Part shown: positions 7,574 to 15,564 of the stretch, one piece after another
Layout: each line of letters begins with the position of its first letter
How positions within the stretch are numbered: position 1 is the first letter of the stretch
Assembly (NCBI GenBank): GCA_025450075.1
Contig: JANWIC010000025.1
Span: 1 to 45,606 of the forward strand
Length of the DNA: 45,606 bases
Direction of reading: 5' to 3'
Source: Patescibacteria group bacterium
GTDB lineage: Bacteria > Patescibacteriota > Dojkabacteria > JAKAPS01
Program-made: the position numbers and the translations under genes
The notes under the pieces: generated by a model
What the model saw: the letters and a program-made list of their open reading frames with translations, nothing else
Databases searched by the model: none
Told to the model about the DNA's origin: nothing

Positions 7574-8529
7574 TGAAACGAATACCGATAAAACGAAAAT
7601 ATATATTCTTTTCAATTCTCAATATTCTCTTTGTCGGAGGTGTACTTGTTTTAATTAACTTCCTGTATGGAAGAGGATATGCACAATCTACCTGTATAGT
7701 GACAATTAATGGAAGCCTATATAACATTACCTCTCTTCTTCCTGGAGGAGCTCATGATCACCAGGTGAATTCGGGTTATGCACCAGCTTTTCAATGCGGA
7801 GGAGATAATACGAAATTGTTCAATGGAGGACATGGTAATAATTATGGAAAGATTGCAGCGTTTTTAGTAACATCAACATCTACGCCAACGCCGACTCCGA
7901 CTACACAACTTACCTCTACACCTACATCAAACCCAACGAGTACTCCAGCTCCGACCTTAACTACTGGACCAACTAATACACCTGCTCCTACGCAAACAGT
8001 AGTACCTACCGGCAAAACAAATCCGACACCATCGATTCAGCCGACTTCAATATCTATCCAATCAACACCTGTGCCGACAGTTTCCATTCCATTGCCGACA
8101 AGTGTGGCTGTAAACCCACAAGCTCCTCAATTACCAGAAACATCAACTATTGCTATCCAATTCATTGATCCACAATATATACCTTATGGAAATATTACAG
8201 TAGATATTGTGTATAACCATTATGAATATACAATTCAAACTACGCAGGATGGATATATCCATGTCCCTGAAAATACATATATATGGCGCGCATCTATAGA
8301 TAATACTCAATCTCTGATAAATATCAGGGCTGTTGTATTATTGGGGTATAAAATTATGATAAGCAGGGGGGACGGCACAGTTGTGCAAGTTCTCGCATAT
8401 AATATGGCAGCTGCAGATGCGCTGTATCATTTTATGATCATTGCAGCAATTGTAACTGGAGTACTAGTCATAATGATGCTTACCGGAATATGCATGTTTT
8501 TGGTTAAAACTGGCAGGTTAAAGATTTAG
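7573..8529 (+). CDS. Cytochrome-b5-like surface protein with Pro/Thr-rich stalk and C-terminal anchor (redox operon gene 5)
   Basis: A 318-aa protein with an N-terminal membrane segment (about 9-29). A compact domain follows (about 38-98) that resembles a divergent cytochrome b5: CIVTINGSLYNITSLLPGGAHDHQ, then CGGDNTKLFNGGHG, which parallels the V-x-G-x-x-Y-x-V-T, HPGG and D-x-T-x-x-F-x-x-H pattern. Two Cys (about 41 and 75) could form a disulfide. A Pro/Thr/Ser stalk (about 100-190), a predicted beta domain (about 193-275) and a C-terminal membrane helix (about 285-310) follow. It is tethered outside the cell and is a likely electron acceptor or heme carrier. The heme ligation is inferred and should be treated as moderate. 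Confidence 0.68.
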   Translation: MKRIPIKRKYIFFSILNILFVGGVLVLINFLYGRGYAQSTCIVTINGSLYNITSLLPGGAHDHQVNSGYAPAFQCGGDNTKLFNGGHGNNYGKIAAFLVTSTSTPTPTPTTQLTSTPTSNPTSTPAPTLTTGPTNTPAPTQTVVPTGKTNPTPSIQPTSISIQSTPVPTVSIPLPTSVAVNPQAPQLPETSTIAIQFIDPQYIPYGNITVDIVYNHYEYTIQTTQDGYIHVPENTYIWRASIDNTQSLINIRAVVLLGYKIMISRGDGTVVQVLAYNMAAADALYHFMIIAAIVTGVLVIMMLTGICMFLVKTGRLKI

Positions 8530-8957
8530 GTATGCTCAACAACTTTTCGAATTCCATCCAGAACAATATTCCAATTATGCTCTGAATGTTGCTGATCATC
8601 TTTAGATGCAATGTTTTCCTGAGTAATGATAAGTTTCGTTTGATTTCCGACACTTTCAAGGATATAACTGACAATCATATAGTTTTCAGGCGTATCTGGA
8701 ATGCCTGACATGCTACTCCAATAGGAAGATTTTAAAAGCTTTTCAGGAATGATTTCCAATATTTCCCCTTTATCTTCATACTTTTTACCTTGCCATTCTC
8801 CAGTATATGTAATTGGGCTGCCTTTTTTCCAATCAGATTTTGCTATTGTTCCAAATAAATATTGTTTAATTTTTTCAGGATTGGTAAGTGCATCCCAAAG
8901 ATCATAAGTAGATGCATTAAAAACAAGTGAAACGGAAGAGGTATAGGTATCTTTCAT
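8526..8957 (-). CDS. SRPBCC / AHSA1-like domain protein
   Basis: The ORF track starts at 9008, but the family begins at MKDTYTSSVSLVFNA (start 8957), giving 143 aa. The pattern SVSLVFNASTYDLWDALTNPEKIKQYLFG, followed by GSPITYTGEWQGK and the late TQENIASKDD...HNWNIVLDGIRKVVE helix, matches the AHSA1 group of the SRPBCC (START-like) fold, which binds small hydrophobic ligands. Its stop codon overlaps that of the redox operon by 4 nt, tail to tail. The ligand and role are unknown. Confidence 0.82.
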   Translation of the reverse strand: MKDTYTSSVSLVFNASTYDLWDALTNPEKIKQYLFGTIAKSDWKKGSPITYTGEWQGKKYEDKGEILEIIPEKLLKSSYWSSMSGIPDTPENYMIVSYILESVGNQTKLIITQENIASKDDQQHSEHNWNIVLDGIRKVVEHT

Positions 8958-8996
8958 TGATTTATAATTAATTATTACCAGTATAGCAAAAGTACA

Positions 8997-9025
8997 TTGA
9001 CTTTGCATTCCCTTGGCAATATACT
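8997..9025 (+). promoter_or_regulatory. Promoter for the gene at 9050
   Basis: TTGACT (8997-9002), a 17-nt spacer and TATACT (9020-9025) form a near-consensus housekeeping promoter. Transcription would start near 9032, giving a leader of about 18 nt with no Shine-Dalgarno site. Confidence 0.75.
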
Positions 9026-9049
9026 ACAAAAGATATTTTTCAAAAGCAT

Positions 9050-10222
9050 ATGGATAAAAGAACTACTGAACATGAGATAGTCTTACTTGCAGACCAGATT
9101 ATGCAAAATCACGAAATTCGCACAGAACTTCTTGAAATTGTAAAAGGAACTAATTATCGGTGGCACAACTTTATTAAAGAACTTCATGTCTTAGTAAAAA
9201 ATCAGGGAACAAATCAAAAAGAAGAAACCCCTTTTGATTTGTGGAAAAAGAAGGTAGTAAAAGTTTATCGCGATCTTTACGAATTAGAGCAGCGGGATAA
9301 TATCCAAAATATATTCATTAATATTGCAAAAGTTCTTCGCCATAAAAATACAAAAGACAAAGAAATTTATGAACTCATTCAGGCATTTGAAGAAGAAAGA
9401 CGCTTGACACTTTTCTCATTGGAATGGGATGATGCAAAGTTATTGAAATACTTAGTGAATGCTTTAGAATTAATGCAAGTACAGGAAGAGCCGGAAAGAA
9501 TATTGGGTTGCATTGATGAGGCATTAGCAAATCATCCAATAACAAGATTTGATGCCGGTTCACGAGTTACACAATTAACTGAAGCGTTTCAGTCCGGAGT
9601 AACAAAAATTCATTATGAACAGGCTGTCGCAGATAATGCAGAATTTATAGTAAAAAACGAAATCCATTGTATCACGACTCACGAAAATTGTGGTGCATCT
9701 GCACTTGTCTTTGCAACTAATATACAGCCGTTACTTCATGAGAAAGATTTTCCAACATATTTTCTCAGCCCTGATGAAATCGCCCGTAAATTTTCTTTGG
9801 ATACCATTTCATGTATTAATGATACTCATCCAAAATATGCAATACGACATGAATTTATCCAGGCAAGTGAAATGGACCGTCCAATTTATGAGCATATTGC
9901 AGCGGGAATTACTGTCGCTCCCGGAGAAGTTATCAATGCCATGTATGAGGCTAATCCGAAATATCCGTATACGTTTAATGTGGATACGCATTTCTCACTT
10001 GATATTGTGAAAATGAATATTGCCATTTCTTTAAGTATAGCATTTAGCGGACATGGAAGGTTAGATGAATATCTCAGACAACCATTTGTAATTGCAATTA
10101 TTGGAAATGATGAAAAACAGACTGAGGATTTAGCTTCATTAGCAGATATATGTATACAAACCTATTCGGATAAGCCGATAAAGGTAATAAAGACAACAAT
10201 ACCACAAGAATTTAAGAGTTAA
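9050..10222 (+). CDS. Uncharacterised protein with a carbonic-anhydrase-like HxxCGA motif
   Basis: A 390-aa soluble protein. The first 180 residues are strongly helical and charged, with no recognised family. The second half contains IHCITTHENCGASA (205-218), which resembles the H-x-x-C-G-A metal site of beta-carbonic anhydrases (C207, H211, C214). Several His/Asp residues follow (NDTHP, DTHFSLDIVK, SGHGRLDEYL). The end has an alternating beta/alpha pattern (FVIAIIGNDEKQTEDLASLADICI). It could be a divergent carbonic anhydrase or another zinc enzyme, but the usual upstream CxDxR motif is not evident. The next gene follows after 3 nt, so they form an operon. Confidence 0.5.
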   Translation: MDKRTTEHEIVLLADQIMQNHEIRTELLEIVKGTNYRWHNFIKELHVLVKNQGTNQKEETPFDLWKKKVVKVYRDLYELEQRDNIQNIFINIAKVLRHKNTKDKEIYELIQAFEEERRLTLFSLEWDDAKLLKYLVNALELMQVQEEPERILGCIDEALANHPITRFDAGSRVTQLTEAFQSGVTKIHYEQAVADNAEFIVKNEIHCITTHENCGASALVFATNIQPLLHEKDFPTYFLSPDEIARKFSLDTISCINDTHPKYAIRHEFIQASEMDRPIYEHIAAGITVAPGEVINAMYEANPKYPYTFNVDTHFSLDIVKMNIAISLSIAFSGHGRLDEYLRQPFVIAIIGNDEKQTEDLASLADICIQTYSDKPIKVIKTTIPQEFKS

Positions 10223-10225
10223 ATT

Positions 10226-10681
10226 ATGGTACTTATCATAATAATAGCGTTAGCAACTTCTGCCCTCATCGTATTAGGGATCGTTAGTATTTTGCATAAA
10301 AATGTAGATAATGAAAAAGCGATATTATCATTTCCTCGGTTTATTCTTGGCTCATTATCTCTTCAATTTGTGCTGGGTATTCTTGCAAATCTCTATCAAA
10401 CTATTCCAAATGACAAACCATGGCTGGTTTTCCATACAGTTGGGTTTATCATATTCCATACTTTAAATGCATTTTTTCTTGTAATTCTCAGCACATATCT
10501 TGTATTTTATGATAAAAAAGACAGAAAACTGAACCAAAGAGGTTTTGGAGCTATTGCACTTGCATTTATCAGCGGAATAATATTTGTAAATGGGGGACAA
10601 AACGATTTCTTTTCTTTTACGATGGCATTAGGCTTTCTTTTAGCCATTCTTGTCTTCAGCTATAAGGTATTCCATCAATAG
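10226..10681 (+). CDS. Four-helix membrane protein of unknown function
   Basis: A 151-aa protein with four membrane segments (about 2-22, 40-60, 72-97 and 107-147, the last possibly split). There is a short charged loop (YDKKDRKLNQRG) and two His in the third-segment region (FHTVGFIIFHT). No family is recognised. It starts 3 nt after the preceding HxxCGA gene, so the two are almost certainly co-transcribed and may act together at the membrane. Confidence 0.65.
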   Translation: MVLIIIIALATSALIVLGIVSILHKNVDNEKAILSFPRFILGSLSLQFVLGILANLYQTIPNDKPWLVFHTVGFIIFHTLNAFFLVILSTYLVFYDKKDRKLNQRGFGAIALAFISGIIFVNGGQNDFFSFTMALGFLLAILVFSYKVFHQ

Positions 10682-10739
10682 GCAATAGTAACTCTATAGG
10701 CTTTATTTTCTTCTTAAAAAGTGGTATTATTCCTTATAT

Positions 10740-10745
10740 TATAAT
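10740..10745 (+). promoter_or_regulatory. -10 box for a leaderless transcript (gene at 10752)
   Basis: A perfect TATAAT is separated from the ATG at 10752 by exactly 6 nt (GAATTT), so the A of the start codon is the expected first transcribed base. No clear -35 box is seen. Confidence 0.6.
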
Positions 10746-10751
10746 GAATTT

Positions 10752-11294
10752 ATGTTGGATTCTGGCATAGTTACAGAAGCAGACGAACTTCCAATTAGGG
10801 ATAAAATTTATATGGATTTTGCAAAAGTTGAAGGATTAAATGTAAAAAGAATTGGCCAAGTGGTATTTGTATGGGAAAATGACATATATCCTGAAGATAA
10901 TGTTGAAAGGGTTCATTCTGATCTTCATGAGACATTAATAAATAAGGTTTGGCCAGTTGCTCGATCAAAACATCGTATGATTTTCCCCATTGTAAGGGAG
11001 AAAGTAAGCAAAACATTAGAGGGTTATGATTATTTACCTTTTCCCCGAATACTTGTCTATAGTCCTGAACCCGATGGAATGGCAAATGGGTATAAATCAG
11101 AAGAATGGGTATATGTTACTGTAATTCCAGCATCATTACGAGGTTTTATTGAAGAATATCTATTGTGGCTTGGCCAGCATCCTGATAATGAAGAAAACTT
11201 TCGTTATATACGAGATCTTTGGATGGGAGTAGAAGTAATGAATGGATGTGTTGATAGTCCAGTTTTACCGGTTATTAGTCTTAATTCAAATTAA
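10752..11294 (+). CDS. Hypothetical protein
   Basis: A 180-aa soluble protein that I do not recognise. It has mixed alpha/beta character with several Trp residues and a basic middle (WPVARSKHRMIFPIVREKVSK). There is no signal, membrane segment or obvious catalytic motif. It has its own -10 box just before the ATG. It ends 1 nt from the stop of the convergent phasin-like gene, with no terminator hairpin between them. Confidence 0.6.
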   Translation: MLDSGIVTEADELPIRDKIYMDFAKVEGLNVKRIGQVVFVWENDIYPEDNVERVHSDLHETLINKVWPVARSKHRMIFPIVREKVSKTLEGYDYLPFPRILVYSPEPDGMANGYKSEEWVYVTVIPASLRGFIEEYLLWLGQHPDNEENFRYIRDLWMGVEVMNGCVDSPVLPVISLNSN

Positions 11295-11295
11295 A

Positions 11296-11598
11296 TTATT
11301 CCTCTTCCAGCTTATTTGAGATATCCTCAAGAGTCTTTTGCAGTTTTGCTACATCTTCCTTTGTTGCAAAAACATTTCTTTTTTCAACTTCAGATGTGAT
11401 TCTTTTTACGAAATCATCCTTGTGTGCTTTTGCAGAATTGAGAACTTCCTGAGCGGTCTTTTCTGCTTCTTCTTTTGTGAAACCGTTTGCTTCAAGATCT
11501 TTCACCAGTTCCTGTAGTTTGTTCTTTCCAACAATAAAAAGCCCTGCAGAAAGAAGGAGAGCTTTTTTCATTTCAGATTTGAGATCAATATTAGCCAT
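11296..11598 (-). CDS. Phasin-like coiled-coil protein paired with the UbiB kinase
   Basis: A 100-aa helical protein. The N-terminal amphipathic segment MKKALLLSAGLFIVGKNKLQELVKDL is followed by a KEEAEKTAQEVLNSAKAHKDDF stretch and a C-terminal coiled coil (VAKLQKTLEDISNKLEEE). This resembles the phasin/PHA-granule-associated protein superfamily in length and layout. Its start overlaps the end of the UbiB-family gene by 8 nt, so the two are coupled. No PHA synthase is present, so a role in lipid or membrane association of the kinase is more likely than granule coating; that is inference. Confidence 0.6.
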   Translation of the reverse strand: MANIDLKSEMKKALLLSAGLFIVGKNKLQELVKDLEANGFTKEEAEKTAQEVLNSAKAHKDDFVKRITSEVEKRNVFATKEDVAKLQKTLEDISNKLEEE

Positions 11599-13195
11599 GG
11601 TTATAAAGTAATAGATATAATATGAGTATCATAGCGATTATACTTCCCCAACATAAAATAAGCAAGGCAAAAGTGACATGAAATGAAGGAAGTACAATTC
11701 CAAGAAATACAAGATAGAGTGCAGTTATACTAAATACTAGCTTACGATTAAAGAAAGGAGCATGTGGTGTATTGACAAGCCCTTCCTGCTTAATATTTTG
11801 CAGCAATATATTAAGAGATTCAGGAAGATTCATTCCAAGAGTCGTTGTTTCATCTAAAAACTTTGCCATTTTTTCATTTGTGAATTTCTTAAAAGAGTCT
11901 TTTGTCCTGAATGAATAGACATAAGGTTGGAATTCATTAATAACATTCAAATCTGGAATTAGATACCCTGCCAATCCTTCTAAGGTAAATATCTGTTTGG
12001 TAATGAGCATTAAAAATGAGGGTGGAGGAAATGAAAATTTAAATGACATACTCCCAAGTGTATACATGAATTTCGTTATTGGAAAGTTTTTCTGATCGGA
12101 TGTAACAAAATCTGATAAAATATCATGCATAAAGTGTTTTAAATGAAGAATTGTTGTCTTATCTGGAGAAGGATATCCTAGTGTCTTATTATACTCAATA
12201 AGTAGCTGCAACAATTTTTCTTCATCTTTTATCCCGATGCAATATACAATTTCCCTGAATAAAATTTTCTCATTATTCAACATATCTCCAACCATCCCAA
12301 AATCAATATATGCAACTTTGTTATCAAGAGTAAGAATAATATTTGCAGGATGCGGGTCAGCATGGAAAAATCCTGCATCAAAAATACTATGCGCAACAAC
12401 TTGGATAAGTTTTTGGGCAAGTTTCCTTTTATGAATTATTATTCCATCAATTTCTATTGTTTCGTGATTGCGCAATTCAGGGTTCGTATCTATTGTATGG
12501 AATACTTTCTTTAATGTGATGCCAGGAATAAATTCCATTACTAGCAGATTCCGAGAGGTATATTCCCAATATATCTTTGGTGTTTTAACAAAATGAATAT
12601 CTTTGAATACTTCTTTGAATCGTTCTACATTTGATCCTTCTTTTGAGAAGTCTACTTCCTTATCAAGGACAGATTGTAGGTCATTGATAAAACTTCTGCT
12701 ATTGATTCTCCTCTGGATAAGCGGATAGAAAACTGTATTCAAAAATTTTAATATTGCCACATCTGTCCGGATAATTTTTTCAACGTTCGGCTTCTTAATT
12801 TTAAGTGCAACAAATTCATTACTGTCCTTTATTCGTGCTTTATGGACTTGAGCTATTGAAGCGGATGCAACTGGACGTTTGCTGATATGGGAAAAAACAT
12901 CTTTTGGTTTTCTACCTAATTCTTTTTTTAATATATACATTACTTCTTCTAAATCCATCTCTTCCGTTTTATCCAGAAGATCACGAAGAGGCATACAATA
13001 TTCTACAGGTACAAGGTCAGGACGAAGACTGAGTATTTGTCCGACTTTAATAAAGGTTGGACCAAGTTGTTCCAACTTCATCTTCAAAAATCTTCCAAAT
13101 GCATCTTTGGTAATGAGACCTTTTTCAACTTTATTATGTTGTCGAAATATTTGATAAAATCCGAAGAAAATTCGGAAGAAACGTGATATAAACAT
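11591..13195 (-). CDS. ABC1/UbiB (AarF) family atypical kinase
   Basis: A 534-aa member of the UbiB/ADCK family. It has the family-specific KxGQ motif (KVGQILSLRPDLVP, about 51-64), an Ala-rich nucleotide loop (ASASIAQVHKA), a catalytic Lys region (VALKIKKPNVEKI), LVMEFIPG, the catalytic HADPHPANI loop and the metal-binding DFG (YIDFGMVGD). Two C-terminal membrane helices (about 483-530) end the protein. UbiB proteins are ATPases/kinases needed for isoprenoid-quinone or other lipid handling. No quinone biosynthesis gene is visible here, so the client is uncertain. The phasin-like gene overlaps its 3' end. Confidence 0.93.
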   Translation of the reverse strand: MFISRFFRIFFGFYQIFRQHNKVEKGLITKDAFGRFLKMKLEQLGPTFIKVGQILSLRPDLVPVEYCMPLRDLLDKTEEMDLEEVMYILKKELGRKPKDVFSHISKRPVASASIAQVHKARIKDSNEFVALKIKKPNVEKIIRTDVAILKFLNTVFYPLIQRRINSRSFINDLQSVLDKEVDFSKEGSNVERFKEVFKDIHFVKTPKIYWEYTSRNLLVMEFIPGITLKKVFHTIDTNPELRNHETIEIDGIIIHKRKLAQKLIQVVAHSIFDAGFFHADPHPANIILTLDNKVAYIDFGMVGDMLNNEKILFREIVYCIGIKDEEKLLQLLIEYNKTLGYPSPDKTTILHLKHFMHDILSDFVTSDQKNFPITKFMYTLGSMSFKFSFPPPSFLMLITKQIFTLEGLAGYLIPDLNVINEFQPYVYSFRTKDSFKKFTNEKMAKFLDETTTLGMNLPESLNILLQNIKQEGLVNTPHAPFFNRKLVFSITALYLVFLGIVLPSFHVTFALLILCWGSIIAMILILYLLLYNHG

Positions 13196-13291
13196 AGGGC
13201 GTGTGTTCTTGTATTAGGATATATGAAATATTGCATTTAATCAAGGACGCATGAGCATATTTTGGAATATATGTGAGAAGTTGTATAATAC

Positions 13292-15517
13292 ATGAGATCA
13301 TCAAATAATATGTTAGAACGGATTGGCTCATTCTTTTATAGTCATAGAAAAATATCACTTCTTGTGATTTTTTTATGCGTGATACTTTCTGGTGTTTGGG
13401 GATTAAAGGTATTTGGAACTCTTGGTACTGAGGGTTACTCTGATCCATCAAGTGAATCATATCGCTCACAGGACTTTATTTCTAAAAATCTTCCACAATC
13501 TTCAAGTGACATTCTTGTCTTATTACATAATTCTTCTTTAACAGTCCATTCACCAGAGTTTAGCCAGGCAGTTAGAGGGCTTGTTACAACTCTTCGATCA
13601 AATAGAGGAGTTGCAGCAGTTAGTTCATATTATGATACTGGTCAAAACAATTTTATCTCAAATGATGGACATGAAACTTATATACAAATTCTTTTAGCAT
13701 CTGGGAATAAAGAAAAGGAATATACCGATATAATTCCACTCATTTCAGCACCTCCATTAGATTTCAAACTTGGAGGAACATTAGTTGCAAACAAACAAAT
13801 TAATGCGCAATCTGGAAGCGATATTGAAAGAGCGGAATTAATTACTTTCCCAATTGTATTAATTTTGCTTCTAATTATTTTTGGAACTGGTGTTGCAGCA
13901 ATCCTTCCATTAATTACAGGTGGGGTGACAATTCTAGGTGGTTTTGCCTTTATACATCTTTTATCAGTACATACTGATATTTCAATATTCTCTCTTAACA
14001 TTATTACCGGACTTGGATTAGGACTTGCTATTGATTATGGCCTTTTAATTGTTACTAGGTTTCGTGAAGAACTTGTTGAACAGAATATGCAAGTTGAAGA
14101 TGCAGTGAAACAAACCATGAAGACAGCCGGAAGAACGGTCCTCTTTTCAGGATTAACAGTTTGTATCAGCATGTTAAGTCTTCTTTTGTTTCCGGGTTAT
14201 TTTCTGAGAAGTATGGGACTAGGAGCAATTGGAGCAGTGGTTATGGCAATGCTTTGTGCCATTACACTCATCCCTGCATTCTTATCCCTAGTTGGTCCTA
14301 AAATAAACAGTCTAGCCATACGGAAAACCACAATTGCAAAAGAAAAAGGAGAACATGGGGGATGGTACAGGCTATCGCAAGCTGTCATGAAATTCCCCAT
14401 CCCCATAATCATAATAGTGGTTGGTATTCTCGTCTTTTTAGGGATTCCATTTTCTCATGCATCTTTTAGTGAATTTTCCATATATTCCATACCAGAATCA
14501 TTTTCTTCACGACAGGTATATGATGCATTAAGTAAAAATTTTCCACATAAACAAGGAGCTCAAATATATATAGGAATACAAACAATAGGAAATCCCATAG
14601 CAACTGATAACATTGCTAAATTGTATCCATATGTGCAAGCAATTCAACAAATGAGAGGAGTAAATCAGGTACAAAGTATTGTCTCAATTCTTCCGAATGG
14701 AAACCTTAAACAATATGAACAGCTGTATACACGAATCCCTGTACAATTACAACCTGCAATTAATGCAATGAGTGGTAAAAATGCAACCCTTGTTAGCGTT
14801 TCATTAAATGCCGAGGACAACTCAACAGATGCGATCAATACTGTGAAAGCCATTCGAAATTTACCCGACCCTCCAACTATGACAACTCTTGTTGGAGGAA
14901 ATACTGCCGCACAATTGGATTTGTTCTCAGCATTGGAAACAAAGATTCCTTTGGCACTTCTAAGTATTATCATTGCAGTATTTATCCTCATATTCTTTAT
15001 GACAGATTCACTCGTCATTCCATTAAAGGTAGTTATTTTAAATTTTCTTTCACTTTCTGCAACTTTTGGAGCACTAGTCTTCATTTTTCAGGATGGACAT
15101 TTTTTGAATCTTTTAGGATTGCATCAGTCACTGCAATTAGAAAGTACGCAGCTGGTATTAGTATTTGCTGTCGCTTTTGGGCTTTCTATGGATTATGAGG
15201 TCTTTTTATTGAGTAGGATTAAAGAATATTATGATAAAACACAGGATAATCAATTGGCAATTGCCCATGGATTACAAAGTACCGGTGGAGTAATTACAAG
15301 TGCTGCGTTACTTCTTGCAGTTGTACTTGCAGGATTTACTACCTCAATGCTTCCTTTTGTAAAAATGCTTGGAGTTGGGTTAACTATAGCTGTCCTTATG
15401 GATGCAACATTAGTTAGGGCACTTCTAGTTCCTGCCACAATGAGATTACTCGGAAAATTAAACTGGTGGGCTCCATCCTTTTTACACAAACTTCGAGGAA
15501 GAATTCAGAATCATTAA
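13292..15517 (+). CDS. MMPL family RND-type transporter
   Basis: A 741-aa protein with two repeats, each holding a membrane segment, an extracellular domain and a five- to six-helix bundle, which is the MMPL/RND plan. Key stretches are GLGLAIDYGLLIVTRFREEL in the first half and AFGLSMDYEVFLLSRIKEYY in the second; the membrane Asp-Tyr pairs are the proton-relay positions. MMPL transporters export lipids or other hydrophobic compounds using the proton gradient. A TATAAT (13284-13289) ends 2 nt before the annotated ATG, so initiation may really be at the in-frame ATG at 13310. No regulator is adjacent. Confidence 0.92.
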   Translation: MRSSNNMLERIGSFFYSHRKISLLVIFLCVILSGVWGLKVFGTLGTEGYSDPSSESYRSQDFISKNLPQSSSDILVLLHNSSLTVHSPEFSQAVRGLVTTLRSNRGVAAVSSYYDTGQNNFISNDGHETYIQILLASGNKEKEYTDIIPLISAPPLDFKLGGTLVANKQINAQSGSDIERAELITFPIVLILLLIIFGTGVAAILPLITGGVTILGGFAFIHLLSVHTDISIFSLNIITGLGLGLAIDYGLLIVTRFREELVEQNMQVEDAVKQTMKTAGRTVLFSGLTVCISMLSLLLFPGYFLRSMGLGAIGAVVMAMLCAITLIPAFLSLVGPKINSLAIRKTTIAKEKGEHGGWYRLSQAVMKFPIPIIIIVVGILVFLGIPFSHASFSEFSIYSIPESFSSRQVYDALSKNFPHKQGAQIYIGIQTIGNPIATDNIAKLYPYVQAIQQMRGVNQVQSIVSILPNGNLKQYEQLYTRIPVQLQPAINAMSGKNATLVSVSLNAEDNSTDAINTVKAIRNLPDPPTMTTLVGGNTAAQLDLFSALETKIPLALLSIIIAVFILIFFMTDSLVIPLKVVILNFLSLSATFGALVFIFQDGHFLNLLGLHQSLQLESTQLVLVFAVAFGLSMDYEVFLLSRIKEYYDKTQDNQLAIAHGLQSTGGVITSAALLLAVVLAGFTTSMLPFVKMLGVGLTIAVLMDATLVRALLVPATMRLLGKLNWWAPSFLHKLRGRIQNH

Positions 15518-15529
15518 ATATGTAGCAAG

Positions 15530-15558
15530 TTGAATTCGGTTAATGTTCGGTATATAAT
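15530..15558 (+). promoter_or_regulatory. Promoter of rarA, leaderless
   Basis: TTGAAT (15530-15535), a 17-nt spacer and a perfect TATAAT (15553-15558) are followed by AGAGAC and then the ATG at 15565. The predicted +1 is the A of the start codon. This is the cleanest leaderless promoter in the window. Confidence 0.8.
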
Positions 15559-15564
15559 AGAGAC

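Noticed and set aside
14665-15084. 139-aa minus-strand ORF
   Set aside because: Shadow of the MMPL gene; low-complexity composition without domain.
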